From positions 1-46,067 of the forward strand of contig URMF01000023.1 of the NCBI GenBank assembly GCA_900548855.1: DNA of 46,067 nucleotides, written 5' to 3'. Below, one piece after another: positions 1-7,605 of this stretch (its first letter is position 1; the number at the start of each line of letters is the position of its first letter). The notes under the pieces are model-generated. The model saw nothing but the letters and a program-made list of their open reading frames with translations. It ran no database searches and had not been told where the DNA came from. This DNA is from an uncultured Eubacteriales bacterium. Its GTDB lineage: Bacteria > Bacillota > Clostridia > Lachnospirales > Lachnospiraceae. The translations under genes and the position numbers were made by a program.

Positions 1-83
1 CCAAAGCACCCTGCTTATGATATTGTTTATATTGCACAACTGGATTTTGAAAATAGGGAGTTTCGCAATTGTCTAAGTACAGA
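1..83. repeat. Partial copy (right arm) of the long palindromic repeat
   Basis: Positions about 20-83 match the right arm of the palindromic element at 26601-26838: both read TTGCACAACT, then a short A/T stretch, then GAGTTTCGCAA, NTGTCT and GTACAGA. The left part of the element lies outside the window. The copy ends about 8 nt before the ribosome binding site of the GNAT gene at 107, so it probably lies in that gene's 5' untranslated region. The second copy has the same relation to its downstream gene. Confidence 0.65.
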
Positions 84-106
84 TAGATATGGAAGGGAGT
101 ATGAAA

Positions 107-964
107 ATGGAGCATATAAGATATGTGGAAGCAGGTTTTGATTGTAATGATTTTGTTGTTTTGAGCAATGAAATGGAGGTATATCTGGACAGAGCCATCG
201 GAGGAGCAGAAAAAAGGGAGAGATACAAAGAATTTAATCATCTCAATACACTGGATTATGTAATGGTTGCGTATGTGGGAGATATACCGGCAGGATGTGC
301 AGCCTTGCGGGAATATTCTGAAAAAGAAATAGAAGTAAAAAGGGTATTTGTTCGTGAAGGATACAGAAAAAATGGGATTGCATCCGGTATCATGAAGAGA
401 CTGATAGCTTATGCAGCAGAAAATGAATATGATAAGCTTCTACTGGAAACAGGGGAATTTTTACGGGAATCGGTCAGGCTGTACACGGATTTTGGGTTTT
501 ATAGAATCTCCAATTATGGTGTGTATGCAGGTATAGAGGAATCTTTATGTATGGAGCTGAATCTTACAGGTATCCGTTATTCTGTTCAAAGAGATTTCGG
601 GGAAGAGCAGTTAAGGGAATTGTTTGCTTCAGTGAACTGGCTGTCTGCTGATTATGCCGACCGGATGGTAAAAGCATTTCGGAATACAGGAATTGTAATC
701 AGTGCATGGAAGGGGAACTCGCTGATTGGCCTGGTGGATGCTCTGGATGATGGGGAGTTAATAGCATATATCCACTATTTACTGATAAAACCAGAGTACC
801 AGAAGCAGGGGATAGGAGGAAAATTACTTCAGATGGTGAAGGAGCATTATAAAAATTATCTGTATCGGATTGTGATTAGTGAAGAACAAAAAAATGTGGA
901 GTTTTACGAAAAATGTGGGTTCACGGCAATGGATACGGCGGTGCCCCTGCAAATTCTTTTTTGA
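107..964 (+). CDS. Tandem-domain GNAT acetyltransferase
   Basis: Two GNAT folds in one chain of about 285 residues. The first has the acetyl-CoA binding signature near residues 75-100 (VKRVFVREGYRKNGIASG) followed by LLLETGEF and YTDFGFYR. The second, near residues 220-280, has LLIKPEYQKQGIGGKLL and ends with FYEKCGFTAMD. The family transfers an acetyl group from acetyl-CoA to an amine; the substrate cannot be read from sequence. I chose the ATG at 107 because GGAAGGGAG (91-99) sits 7 nt before it. The ATG at 89 would overlap that site. A terminator-like hairpin follows at 1021-1045. The second domain has no special link to neighbouring genes. Domain assignment is secure, function is not. Confidence 0.85.
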   Translation: MEHIRYVEAGFDCNDFVVLSNEMEVYLDRAIGGAEKRERYKEFNHLNTLDYVMVAYVGDIPAGCAALREYSEKEIEVKRVFVREGYRKNGIASGIMKRLIAYAAENEYDKLLLETGEFLRESVRLYTDFGFYRISNYGVYAGIEESLCMELNLTGIRYSVQRDFGEEQLRELFASVNWLSADYADRMVKAFRNTGIVISAWKGNSLIGLVDALDDGELIAYIHYLLIKPEYQKQGIGGKLLQMVKEHYKNYLYRIVISEEQKNVEFYEKCGFTAMDTAVPLQILF

Positions 965-1020
965 TATGTCTGGCAATTGCTATTTTCCATGTTTTTGATA
1001 TACTAAAGTTTGGGATTAAG

Positions 1021-1045
1021 AAAATGGGAGTTTCTCTCATTTTTA
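1021..1045 (+). terminator. Rho-independent terminator after the GNAT gene
   Basis: AAAATGGGAG-TTT-CTCTCATTTT forms a 10-bp stem with one G-U pair and a three-base loop, and the 3' side runs into T residues. It lies about 57 nt after the GNAT stop codon. Confidence 0.6.
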
Positions 1046-1117
1046 CTAAGGATATATAAAAATAATATGAACACTTGAAAAATGCGAGGCATGAGTTTGT
1101 TGTAAAGGAGTATCAGC

Positions 1118-2044
1118 ATGAAAATTTTAGTAATCGGGGGCAGTTATTTTTACGGACGTGTATTTGTTATGGAGGCCGCAAAGGAGCACGACATTACCGT
1201 AGTAAACCGGGGCACCTACAGTATGGAGAGCTTTGGTGTTACGCAGGTCACGGGAGACAGAGGGGACGCCTCACTGTGGCAGGCGGTGACAACGGATTAT
1301 GATGTGTTAGTGGATTTTTGCGGTTATAAAGAGGGCGACGTGGCAAATGTATTAGAGCATATAGCCGGTCGCATTGGACACTACATTTTTATCAGTACAG
1401 TGGATGTTTACCAAAGAGGATTATCCGGCTATAAGGAAGAGAGTACGCCTTTGGAGATGCGGAGATTTCCGGGAGAAGCAGGGGAATATATTACAGGAAA
1501 GATAGCTTTAGAGCGGGAGCTCGCACGAGTGTGTGGGCAAAGGGACATTCCCTATACGATTCTGCGTCCGTCTATCCTTTACGGACCATTTAATTATGCA
1601 CCGCGGGAGTCTGTATTTATCCAGCTGATGGTACAGCAGGGACTCCTTCCGAGGATTACCGGTGCAGATGGCAGATTCCAGCTTATTTATGTAAAGGATG
1701 CTGCGCAGGCGGTTATCAAATGCATGGGAAATGACAAGGCTTTCGGGCAAAGCTATAATCTCTGTGGGGATGAGGTGGTTACCTATGATATGCTGGCAGA
1801 TGTATTGATAAAGGGTGCCGGCAAAATAGAAGAAGACAGGAAAGAAACACCAATCCGGGAGCTTCCTATGACGGTACAGGAAGCGGAACAACAGGGACTT
1901 CCCCTTTCCTTTCCGGTGACAGAGGCAGAGACAGAGCTGTGCAGTAATGAGAAAAGCAAGGCAGAGCTTGGTATGGAATACATCAGCTTAGAGGAGGGAA
2001 TGGCGAGAACCTGCCGGGCTTTCTGGGGTGTGTATGGTAAATAA
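1118..2044 (+). CDS. NAD-dependent epimerase/dehydratase (extended SDR)
   Basis: A protein of 308 residues with an N-terminal Rossmann nucleotide-binding motif (KILVIGGSYFYGR, a variant of GxxGxxG) followed by VNRGTYS at the end of beta 2, which suggests NAD(P) binding. The extended-SDR catalytic region is visible as FISTVDVYQ with the YxxxK pair in YITGK near residue 127, and RPSILYGP occurs further on. Family members epimerise or reduce nucleotide sugars and related compounds; the substrate is unknown here. AAAGGAG lies 7 nt before the ATG. The gene ends only 4 nt from the stop codon of the convergent blaR1-like gene, with no terminator visible between them. Confidence 0.85.
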   Translation: MKILVIGGSYFYGRVFVMEAAKEHDITVVNRGTYSMESFGVTQVTGDRGDASLWQAVTTDYDVLVDFCGYKEGDVANVLEHIAGRIGHYIFISTVDVYQRGLSGYKEESTPLEMRRFPGEAGEYITGKIALERELARVCGQRDIPYTILRPSILYGPFNYAPRESVFIQLMVQQGLLPRITGADGRFQLIYVKDAAQAVIKCMGNDKAFGQSYNLCGDEVVTYDMLADVLIKGAGKIEEDRKETPIRELPMTVQEAEQQGLPLSFPVTEAETELCSNEKSKAELGMEYISLEEGMARTCRAFWGVYGK

Positions 2045-2048
2045 AAAA

Positions 2049-3962
2049 CTACCACAAATCCTCAGGGTTCCATCCTAATATATTCCACAATTGACTGTTG
2101 TCAGAATTACCAAATTCAACATACCCGTCTGCTGTCAGGATGGCATTACAACTGTCCGTCGCTGGATAAATCACGCCCACACTGCCATCCTCTTTTGTAA
2201 GGTACAATGCATCGTCAAAAGGACATCCGGGCTCTGTTATATCGTTAGTTGTACTGATTATCCTTTCTAGTTCTTCTAACGCTTCCGTGGAATTACAAGT
2301 GTACATTTTTCCATGGAACATCATTTCTGCTTTTTTAAATCCGTGCAAATCTGAGGATGTTAGCAACGGAGCCTTATTATATTTATCCGGAACAAAAAAT
2401 TTTTTTACGGGTTCGGATTTTCCTCTTCTATATTTACTATATCCAAGCTGTCCTATTTCAGCCCATGAATGGGATAGAAAAAGCTGTTCCTGCCCCTCGG
2501 AGGTCTGATAGATTGCTGAACCGTTGCCTTTCTCAATGCCCGAATACAAAGAGACTCCTGTCAAATCATAGGCTTCTTTTTTTAGACTGTTTTTTTCCAC
2601 ATCATAAATATACATATCTGTTACGTTCATAGGATGCAAATAGACCTGTTGTCCATCCTCTGATACCTGAATCTCACAGTATTTATCTCCCTGTGTGTAA
2701 GAACAGCCGATTGCAACCAGATCCACGCTTCTAAGCATTTTTAGATTTACAGTATCATATATAAAAAGTCCGAAAGACCCGCCGAAAATAATCCGTTTTT
2801 CATCTGCATAATACAGCATTGCACCATCTGCTCCTGTACTTTGTGTTAAATCCGGCTTGGCTTCTGTAACAGGTATCGATGTTACTGTCTCTTCCGGTTC
2901 ATCCATACTTATCGTTTGTTTTTTCTCATAGTTGGATTCTGTATCAGTAATCGTTCCGGTTCCGAAAGTACACCCTGCTGCCCCCACAGATATTCCCACC
3001 ACCAGAATAATCATCCATGTCATAGGTAAGGATTTTTTTATTAATAATGATAATCTTGTCTTCATTTCCCGGTGTCCTCCTCGTAACTCTTGCATTAATA
3101 AATAGTTTCTGCCGTCTTTAGAAAGCATGGCACATATATCCACAAGCATCCGACAATAATCTGCTTTTTTATCATCACCAAGTTCTGCCATAACGCCCTC
3201 ATCACATGCTGTCTCACAGTCCCGTTCTGATAAAATACAGGAAATCCACACAAGGGGATGGAACCAGTAAATGATAAGGCAAAAAGACCTTATCAGAGAC
3301 CAGACCATATCCTTGTGGCGGCAATGTATCCATTCGTGTAAAAAGATATAATTTCTGTACTCCTCACTAATCTCCCAGCTATCTGGAAGATAAATTGCCG
3401 GTTTTATTATTCCAAATAAACAAGGGCTATGGACAAGAGGCGTTATATAAACTGGCAATGTATCACGGTATTTTCCGGTACATTTACGTTTCCGTCTCAA
3501 TTTAACACAAAAAATAATATTCCCTATCAATAGATAGCCTGTGAAGCAAACCATTCCAATTATCCAAATCCACTTTAAAACCTGAACCTTGCTCGCTCTA
3601 TTTTTTATGTCAACATTTCCCCTTATGGATTTTGTTTTTGCAATAGTATGGTTATTATTTACCAGAGAATTTTTCTCGTTTCGCTCATTCACAGAAGACA
3701 CTTGTTGCGTATTTTCTGTTGCCATAGCAGAAATATTTTCGCTCCTGTTATTATCCATTACATGGACTACTGCATTACTCTCTGACGGAAAATAGTTTAT
3801 GACATTTATCGGATTTTCAAAAGGCATTGGGATAAGCAATTTTATTGCAATGATAAGCCATAGCGCATATTTGAATCTTTGTCCGATATATTTACCGCAT
3901 AAACCCCTAATCGATAATACAACTAATATTATGATAGATGAACTGATAATCTGGTTCAGCAT
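2049..3962 (-). CDS. BlaR1-type M56 membrane metallopeptidase with unusual sensor domain
   Basis: A protein of 637 residues. The N-terminal part has hydrophobic segments (about 5-20, 32-48, 131-152, 224-243), the zinc-protease motif HEWIH at 209-213 and a downstream ERDCETACDE at about 246-255 supplying the third ligand: the M56 peptidase fold of BlaR1/MecR1. A further membrane segment at 313-330 leads to an extracellular part of about 300 residues. In classical BlaR1 that part is a penicillin-binding domain. Here I see no SxxK/SxN/KTG set, but beta-rich stretches such as MLYYADEKRIIFGG and VYLHPMNVTDMYIYD that look like propeller or repeat blades. It should cleave or signal to the BlaI-type repressor encoded 1 nt upstream; its AGGAGG site lies inside the end of that gene. 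The ligand is unknown and no beta-lactamase gene is adjacent. Confidence 0.85.
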   Translation of the reverse strand: MLNQIISSSIIILVVLSIRGLCGKYIGQRFKYALWLIIAIKLLIPMPFENPINVINYFPSESNAVVHVMDNNRSENISAMATENTQQVSSVNERNEKNSLVNNNHTIAKTKSIRGNVDIKNRASKVQVLKWIWIIGMVCFTGYLLIGNIIFCVKLRRKRKCTGKYRDTLPVYITPLVHSPCLFGIIKPAIYLPDSWEISEEYRNYIFLHEWIHCRHKDMVWSLIRSFCLIIYWFHPLVWISCILSERDCETACDEGVMAELGDDKKADYCRMLVDICAMLSKDGRNYLLMQELRGGHREMKTRLSLLIKKSLPMTWMIILVVGISVGAAGCTFGTGTITDTESNYEKKQTISMDEPEETVTSIPVTEAKPDLTQSTGADGAMLYYADEKRIIFGGSFGLFIYDTVNLKMLRSVDLVAIGCSYTQGDKYCEIQVSEDGQQVYLHPMNVTDMYIYDVEKNSLKKEAYDLTGVSLYSGIEKGNGSAIYQTSEGQEQLFLSHSWAEIGQLGYSKYRRGKSEPVKKFFVPDKYNKAPLLTSSDLHGFKKAEMMFHGKMYTCNSTEALEELERIISTTNDITEPGCPFDDALYLTKEDGSVGVIYPATDSCNAILTADGYVEFGNSDNSQLWNILGWNPEDLW

Positions 3963-3963
3963 T

Positions 3964-4335
3964 TTATTTTTCTGCCTCCTTTAACATGTCATACAGTTCC
4001 TGTATTTCTTCCGGTTTTAGTTTCCGCTCTTTTAACAGAGTGCTCATCATCATACTGACAGAACCCTTAAATACCCAGTTTAAAAAGCTCTCTGTTTCAG
4101 CAAAATTAACTGCCTCCTGTTCAACAGCAGGAAAATACAACTTTGCTTTTCTTCCCTGCTCAAATCTCAAGAGACCTTTTTTGCTCATCCGATTCAACAT
4201 TGTACTGACCGTACTTTTGGTCCAGCCGCATTTTTCATTCAATGTGTGAAACAGCTGTGTAATTGTTTGTGGATTCTCATCCCAGAGTTCTTCCATTAAA
4301 ATCCTTTCGCTGGGCTGTAATATAACTTTTCTCAT
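3964..4335 (-). CDS. BlaI/MecI/CopY-family transcriptional repressor
   Basis: A winged-helix repressor of 123 residues: LQPSERILMEELWDE at the N-terminus, the recognition helix region in GWTKSTVSTMLNRMSKKG, and a C-terminal dimerisation helix rich in charged residues. The family binds dyads in its own promoter and is inactivated by proteolysis triggered by the partner BlaR1-type protease, encoded 1 nt downstream here. The ATG at 4335 is preceded by GGAGG with 5-nt spacing; the ATG six codons upstream overlaps that site. The promoter at 4359-4412 carries two TACT/ACAGT dyads likely to be its operator, so the pair is probably autoregulated. Confidence 0.9.
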   Translation of the reverse strand: MRKVILQPSERILMEELWDENPQTITQLFHTLNEKCGWTKSTVSTMLNRMSKKGLLRFEQGRKAKLYFPAVEQEAVNFAETESFLNWVFKGSVSMMMSTLLKERKLKPEEIQELYDMLKEAEK

Positions 4336-4358
4336 GTTATCCTCCAATATCATTGTAT

Positions 4359-4412
4359 GACTACTGTCGTCTTTTATATGTATACATTAACATATCGTAC
4401 TACTACAGTCAA
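4359..4412 (-). promoter_or_regulatory. Promoter and BlaI-type operator for blaI-blaR1
   Basis: On the minus strand TTGACT (4407-4412) is followed after 17 nt by TAATGT, a fair sigma-A promoter. The spacer begins with GTAGTAGTAC, and a near-palindrome GACGACAGTAGTC lies at 4359-4371 around the expected start of transcription. Both contain the ACTAC/GTAGT half sites seen in BlaI-family operators. Repression by the BlaI-type protein is inferred. Confidence 0.55.
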
Positions 4413-4788
4413 CCTTTATTTGCATTTTTTAGATTATAGAGCAGTTCAAATTTATGTACCGCATATATACTGTTTTGATGCCTTCATGGTTTACCTCATC
4501 AATTTCTCTTTATTTATGGTTGATTCCTTTGTATTGTCTTTTTTCTTTTTTAAATATTTTTTGTTCCAAATCCTTGAATGTTATCTTATCCTCGTTTACA
4601 ATAGTATTCATCATACGGTCTCCATTGATTTAATGTCGCAATTAACATCATAAAGAAAAACTAGTATGATTGGGAAAAGGGTAACAGATTGATATTCGTA
4701 GTGGTCTTAATCCATTTTAACAAAGAAATGATGAAGAATATGAATTGTGGCTGAATTATGTTATATAGTAAAGGAGTAGGTGGTATAA
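4413..4788. other. AT-rich intergenic region
   Basis: About 375 bases between the blaI promoter and the next small reading frame. It is T-rich up to about 4600. A 98-codon frame on the + strand (4357-4653) has no ribosome binding site, is mostly F, Y and L, and is unlikely to be a gene. I see no RNA gene. AAAGGAG near 4770 and GGTGG at about 4779 precede the short frame at 4789. Confidence 0.4.
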
Positions 4789-4908
4789 ATGAGTGAATTA
4801 AAAAAGAAGATAAATTACACGGTGGTCTGTGTAAATGAGTTTGCTGACAGATATCTTTTCTTTGCTTTGATTGTCAACTGGAGAAAATATCGTGAGGAAA
4901 CTGGGTGA
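4789..4908 (+). pseudogene. Truncated DUF3791-like remnant
   Basis: A 39-codon frame beginning MSELKKKINYTVVCVNEFAD. That start resembles my recollection of DUF3791 proteins, small proteins of Firmicutes often found next to DUF3990 genes. The similarity stops after about 22 residues, and the frame ends early at a TGA just before the zinc-ribbon gene. No DUF3990 gene is visible. I read it as the stump of a deleted module, but a short functional peptide cannot be excluded. The family name is from memory of its N-terminal motif and is moderately uncertain. Confidence 0.4.
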
Positions 4909-4912
4909 TTAT

Positions 4913-5260
4913 ATGACAAATAGAGAAAAAAGATTACGGAAAAGAAAAAGGGACTACAAATGGTCGCAAATTGGTATGATGGGCGTGAGAAAATGTCCTG
5001 TATGCAATGGTACAAATACGATTCAGATATACAGGTATGATGCATGGGCATGCAGAGATTGCAATGAATGGCTTGAAGAGAAATGTGGTGACCCTACATG
5101 TCCGTATTGTAAGGATAGACCTGAGACTCCATATGAAGCATATTGGAGAAATGATTTATCAATAGGAAGTGCTCACGAGAGGAAAATGTGGAGAAGAAAC
5201 AATTATCATCATAAAAAAGCTGGTATGCTTCGCAAATATAGAAAGCTTCATAAAGAGTAA
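4913..5260 (+). CDS. Small zinc-ribbon protein of unknown function
   Basis: About 115 residues from the ATG at 4913. The N-terminus is strongly basic (NREKRLRKRKRDYKW). A CPVC...CRDC pair about 20 residues apart forms a probable zinc ribbon, and a second cluster CGDPTCPYC follows. The C-terminus is again basic and histidine-rich (KMWRRNNYHHKKAGMLRK). This suggests a nucleic-acid-binding or RNA-associated protein, but I do not recognise the family. A weak GGGTGA precedes the ATG; a TTG 42 bases upstream is an alternative start. It directly follows the DUF3791-like remnant, so it may be a survivor of the same accessory module. Confidence 0.6.
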   Translation: MTNREKRLRKRKRDYKWSQIGMMGVRKCPVCNGTNTIQIYRYDAWACRDCNEWLEEKCGDPTCPYCKDRPETPYEAYWRNDLSIGSAHERKMWRRNNYHHKKAGMLRKYRKLHKE

Positions 5261-5596
5261 TTGAGGATTCAATAAACCATGAAATTTCTATTTTCTGCGT
5301 GGAGGATATATATAAATAATAAAAAAGATATCAAAGATATTTCGATTTTAGTATAAGTGGCTATGATTAGCTTAAAGCAGATGGAACAACTTTATTATGC
5401 TAGTGGAATATTTAATCATGGTGGTTGGAAAATAAAGTTATAATGTTTTTGTTATCTGACAAGATAGCGTGTATTAAAAATATGGAAGTTACAATATTGG
5501 CGACACCCTCAAAATGAGGGTAAAAATGGACAGATAACCCCTTATTATGAGGGTATATTGGGCGCATACATGAAGAAAATAGATTGTCTGCTGGTT
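5261..5596. other. Intergenic region with small palindromes
   Basis: About 336 bases without a convincing gene. A 26-codon frame at 5363-5443 has no good ribosome binding site. A perfect 7-bp hairpin ACCCTCA-AAA-TGAGGGT lies at 5505-5521, and the block TGAGGGTA recurs at 5548-5555 beside a weaker hairpin starting ACCCC. No T tract follows on either strand, so these are not typical terminators. Confidence 0.4.
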
Positions 5597-6163
5597 TCAT
5601 ATAAAGAATGCGATATCTTTTAAATATGCTACAATTGTATCTTTGATTTCTTCCGGCGTTTCCTTCATATCGTTGGCAATCCATTTTGTAATAATATTCC
5701 AGATGGAACCAATATTAAAAGCAAGAATGTAGGATACATTTAGAGTGTTGTATTTTTGGTAAAATGGCTTATCTGTGGTTACGATTTCTTCATGGACCTC
5801 AGGGATAAAAGTATTCCATTTATTTAGTAATATGTGTGAGAGATTATTGTTATAAAGAAGAATCAATAATGTCTGGTATTCTTGGCAAAATGCAAAAATA
5901 ACGTCAAGGATATCAGGCATTTTGCAGTTTTTAAGGTTTTTTAATTGTTCCACATAATCAATCATAATGCGGTTAATATATGCGTCTAATACATCATTTT
6001 TACTATCAAAATTTCTGTAAAAGGTCTTATGGGCAATTCCTGCTTCTAGTACAATTTGTTTTACGGTAATGTCCGAGTATGGATATTGTTCCATCAGGTG
6101 TAACAGTGCGGTGGTGATTTCATTTTTGGAACGGATGGCGGTTGGATTGTTTGATTGGTTCAT
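5597..6163 (-). CDS. TetR/AcrR-family transcriptional regulator
   Basis: A protein of 188 residues with a TetR DNA-binding domain at the N-terminus: RSKNEITTALLHLMEQ, then YSDITVKQIVLEAGIAHKTFYRNFDSKNDVL with the recognition helix AHKTFYRNF. The rest is a helical ligand-binding and dimerisation domain ending in a hydrophobic tail. The ATG at 6163 has GGAGG 9 nt upstream and is preferred over the ATG at 6184. It is divergent from the HXXEE membrane protein gene at 6354. TGACA/TGTCA dyads in the shared upstream region (6179-6214 and 6322-6337) are likely operators, so it probably represses itself and the neighbour. Confidence 0.88.
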   Translation of the reverse strand: MNQSNNPTAIRSKNEITTALLHLMEQYPYSDITVKQIVLEAGIAHKTFYRNFDSKNDVLDAYINRIMIDYVEQLKNLKNCKMPDILDVIFAFCQEYQTLLILLYNNNLSHILLNKWNTFIPEVHEEIVTTDKPFYQKYNTLNVSYILAFNIGSIWNIITKWIANDMKETPEEIKDTIVAYLKDIAFFI

Positions 6164-6178
6164 TGTGAATGTCCTCCG

Positions 6179-6214
6179 TGACACATTTTTATAAAATTAT
6201 GTCAGTTGTCTGAC
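6179..6214. promoter_or_regulatory. Candidate TetR operator at the tetR gene
   Basis: TGACA at 6179-6183 pairs with TGTCA at 6200-6204 across an AT-rich spacer, followed at once by the palindrome GTCAG-TTGT-CTGAC (6201-6214). The same half sites recur at 6322-6337 before the divergent gene. Confidence 0.4.
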
Positions 6215-6271
6215 TGGGGTTGTGAGGTGTTTGTGGATATTATATCATGAGCGTAGCCCATGATTGTATTC

Positions 6272-6305
6272 GACAATTTCATCCTTGCAGGCAAGTGAAA
6301 TTGTC
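6272..6305. repeat. Strong hairpin between tetR and HXXEE gene
   Basis: GACAATTTCA (6272-6281) and TGAAATTGTC (6296-6305) are perfectly complementary, and inside them CTTGC-AG-GCAAG extends the stem after a 2-nt bulge. Direct copies of ATTATATCAT flank the region (6239-6248 and 6309-6318). There is no T tract. The function is unknown; it could be an operator or a structured leader. Confidence 0.6.
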
Positions 6306-6321
6306 TTCATTATATCATAAA

Positions 6322-6337
6322 TGACACAAATATGTCA
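6322..6337. promoter_or_regulatory. Candidate TetR operator before HXXEE gene
   Basis: TGACACAAATATGTCA is a dyad (TGACA-N6-TGTCA) only 16 nt upstream of the HXXEE start codon. A matching wider dyad lies at the tetR end of the same intergenic region. Binding by the divergent TetR protein is inferred. Confidence 0.45.
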
Positions 6338-6353
6338 GAAAGGAAGAAGAGGA

Positions 6354-6875
6354 ATGGAGAAATATGTCTGGTTATTTCCGCTATTATTTATCTTTCACGA
6401 TATGGAGGAGATTATAGGTTTTGGAATCTGGTACAAACGGAATAAGACTATGCTGGATGAAAGGTTTCCGGCAATCAGCAAAAGCTATGGGGATTATAGT
6501 ACGGAGGGAATGGCAGCGGCAGTGTATGAAGAGCTGATATTATGTATTGCATTTTGCCTCATGGCAATTGTCACAGACAGATATGCATTGTGGTTGGGCG
6601 GCTTCATTGCATACGCGGTTCATTTGGTTATGCATATCGGGCAGTCAATTGTAATCCGCAGTTATATACCAGCACTGGTGACCAGTACCATTGCTCTGCC
6701 AGTAAGCATCTGGATTATAAAAGAATGTATTGGGTTGCTGGGATATTCAGCTGGTACGGTAGTTTTCTATAGCGTGATTGGAATTGCAGTAGTAGGGCTG
6801 AATCTTAAGCTCGCACATTTACTGCTGTCACGATTTACGAGGTGGATGAACACAAAATCGGGGGAGGAAATGTGA
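6354..6875 (+). CDS. HXXEE-domain integral membrane protein
   Basis: A protein of 173 residues with the defining HDMEE motif near residues 15-19 inside the first hydrophobic segment. More membrane helices follow: one around the EELILCIAFCLMAIV stretch, one with a further conserved histidine pair (AVHLVMHIGQ), and two in the C-terminal third. The family is a predicted membrane enzyme or transporter of unknown function that often sits beside a TetR regulator, as here. The ATG at 6354 is preceded by AGGAAGAAGAGG. An upstream ATG at 6321 would place the operator dyad inside the gene and is rejected. Confidence 0.85.
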   Translation: MEKYVWLFPLLFIFHDMEEIIGFGIWYKRNKTMLDERFPAISKSYGDYSTEGMAAAVYEELILCIAFCLMAIVTDRYALWLGGFIAYAVHLVMHIGQSIVIRSYIPALVTSTIALPVSIWIIKECIGLLGYSAGTVVFYSVIGIAVVGLNLKLAHLLLSRFTRWMNTKSGEEM

Positions 6876-6877
6876 AA

Positions 6878-7362
6878 ATGAAGATTATGCTGATTAATGG
6901 AAGTCCAAGAAAAAATGGAGCAACCGGTACAGTGCTAAGAAAAATGGGTGAAATGCTCTTATTACATAAGGATGTAGAAATTGACTTTATACATCTGGTA
7001 GATTTGAAAATGGACTACTGTAAAGGCTGTGAGGTATGTTATAAAACAGGGAAATGTATGATAAAGGATGATGCGGAAGCTGGTTTTGTGCTCCGGGGGT
7101 AGAAATTGTGGAAGTCTTGCATTAAATGTAGAGTTTCGAAAAGGGATAAAAATTGATGATAAATTAAAGAGGAAAATAAAAGGAATTTCAGAAAAATTGT
7201 ATCAGAGTGTGCGGAGAAAAAAGAGATATTTTATACAGGAGCTGATGCATAAGATTGTATTTGAAAGGGGGGGGTAATCCCTTTGTTTTGAAGAATAGTG
7301 AGGATTATCGAGGGATGAGGAAGATATGGGAGGAGATGGGGATAGAAAACCGACAGGGGTGA
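6878..7362 (+). pseudogene. Flavodoxin/NADPH-dependent FMN reductase family, broken
   Basis: The start encodes an intact flavin-binding N-terminus (MKIMLINGSPRKNGATG) and a cysteine-containing GCEVCYKTGKC segment, but the frame stops at 7102 after about 75 residues. The C-terminal part appears in another frame from about 7095 (ALNVEFRKG, KLKRKIKGISEKLY) and stops at an eight-G run (7267-7274). If that run had seven G, translation would continue as GNPFVLKNSEDYRGM to a stop at 7362. About 100 residues of the middle, with most of the flavin domain, seem deleted. It is preceded by GGGGAGG, and a GTG at 6872 is an alternative start. One deletion plus one homopolymer frameshift makes it a convincing pseudogene. 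Confidence 0.8.
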
Positions 7363-7460
7363 ATGTTGGCTTGGAGTTAACATAATTGATGGAAAATTGA
7401 GAGATATAGTATTGAAAATAAGTGTGTAGTGTTATTTTGATGAAATTTGTAAAATTTTAG

Positions 7461-7489
7461 ATGACAAAATCTGGATGTTGTGTTAATAT
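7461..7489 (+). promoter_or_regulatory. Promoter outside the left inverted repeat, pointing into the cassette
   Basis: ATGACA (7461-7466), a 17-nt spacer, then TAATAT (7484-7489). It lies about 45 nt before the left 25-bp repeat and would transcribe through that repeat into the ATP-grasp gene in the present orientation. A TATAAT at 7494-7499 is an alternative -10 without a good -35. Confidence 0.5.
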
Positions 7490-7532
7490 TTTATATAATG
7501 TTAACAAAAGTTAGCATGTAAATGAGTAAATA

Positions 7533-7557
7533 ATGGATAATCAGAAGTTATCTGTTG
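7533..7557 (+). repeat. Left 25-bp inverted repeat (IRL), candidate recombination site
   Basis: A 25-bp sequence whose exact reverse complement lies at 11624-11648. Inside it GATAA-TCAGAAG-TTATC forms arms around a 7-bp spacer, the layout of a tyrosine recombinase core site. It is in the leader between the outside promoter and the ATP-grasp gene. Confidence 0.85.
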
Positions 7558-7605
7558 TTGTTAAATAATAGATTCAACGCAGCAATAGATATAAATGGAG
7601 GAGTT

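Noticed and set aside
4357..4653. Reading frame of 98 codons on the + strand
   Set aside because: No ribosome binding site, extreme F/Y/L bias from T-rich DNA, and it starts inside the blaI promoter and operator region.
5505..5554. Tandem hairpins as terminators or a CRISPR-like array
   Set aside because: Only two imperfect units, no T tract and no spacer-repeat periodicity.
7555..7605. TTG start extending the ATP-grasp protein upstream into the inverted repeat
   Set aside because: No ribosome binding site before it, and GGAGGAG precedes the ATG at 7606. The extension would start within the recombination site.
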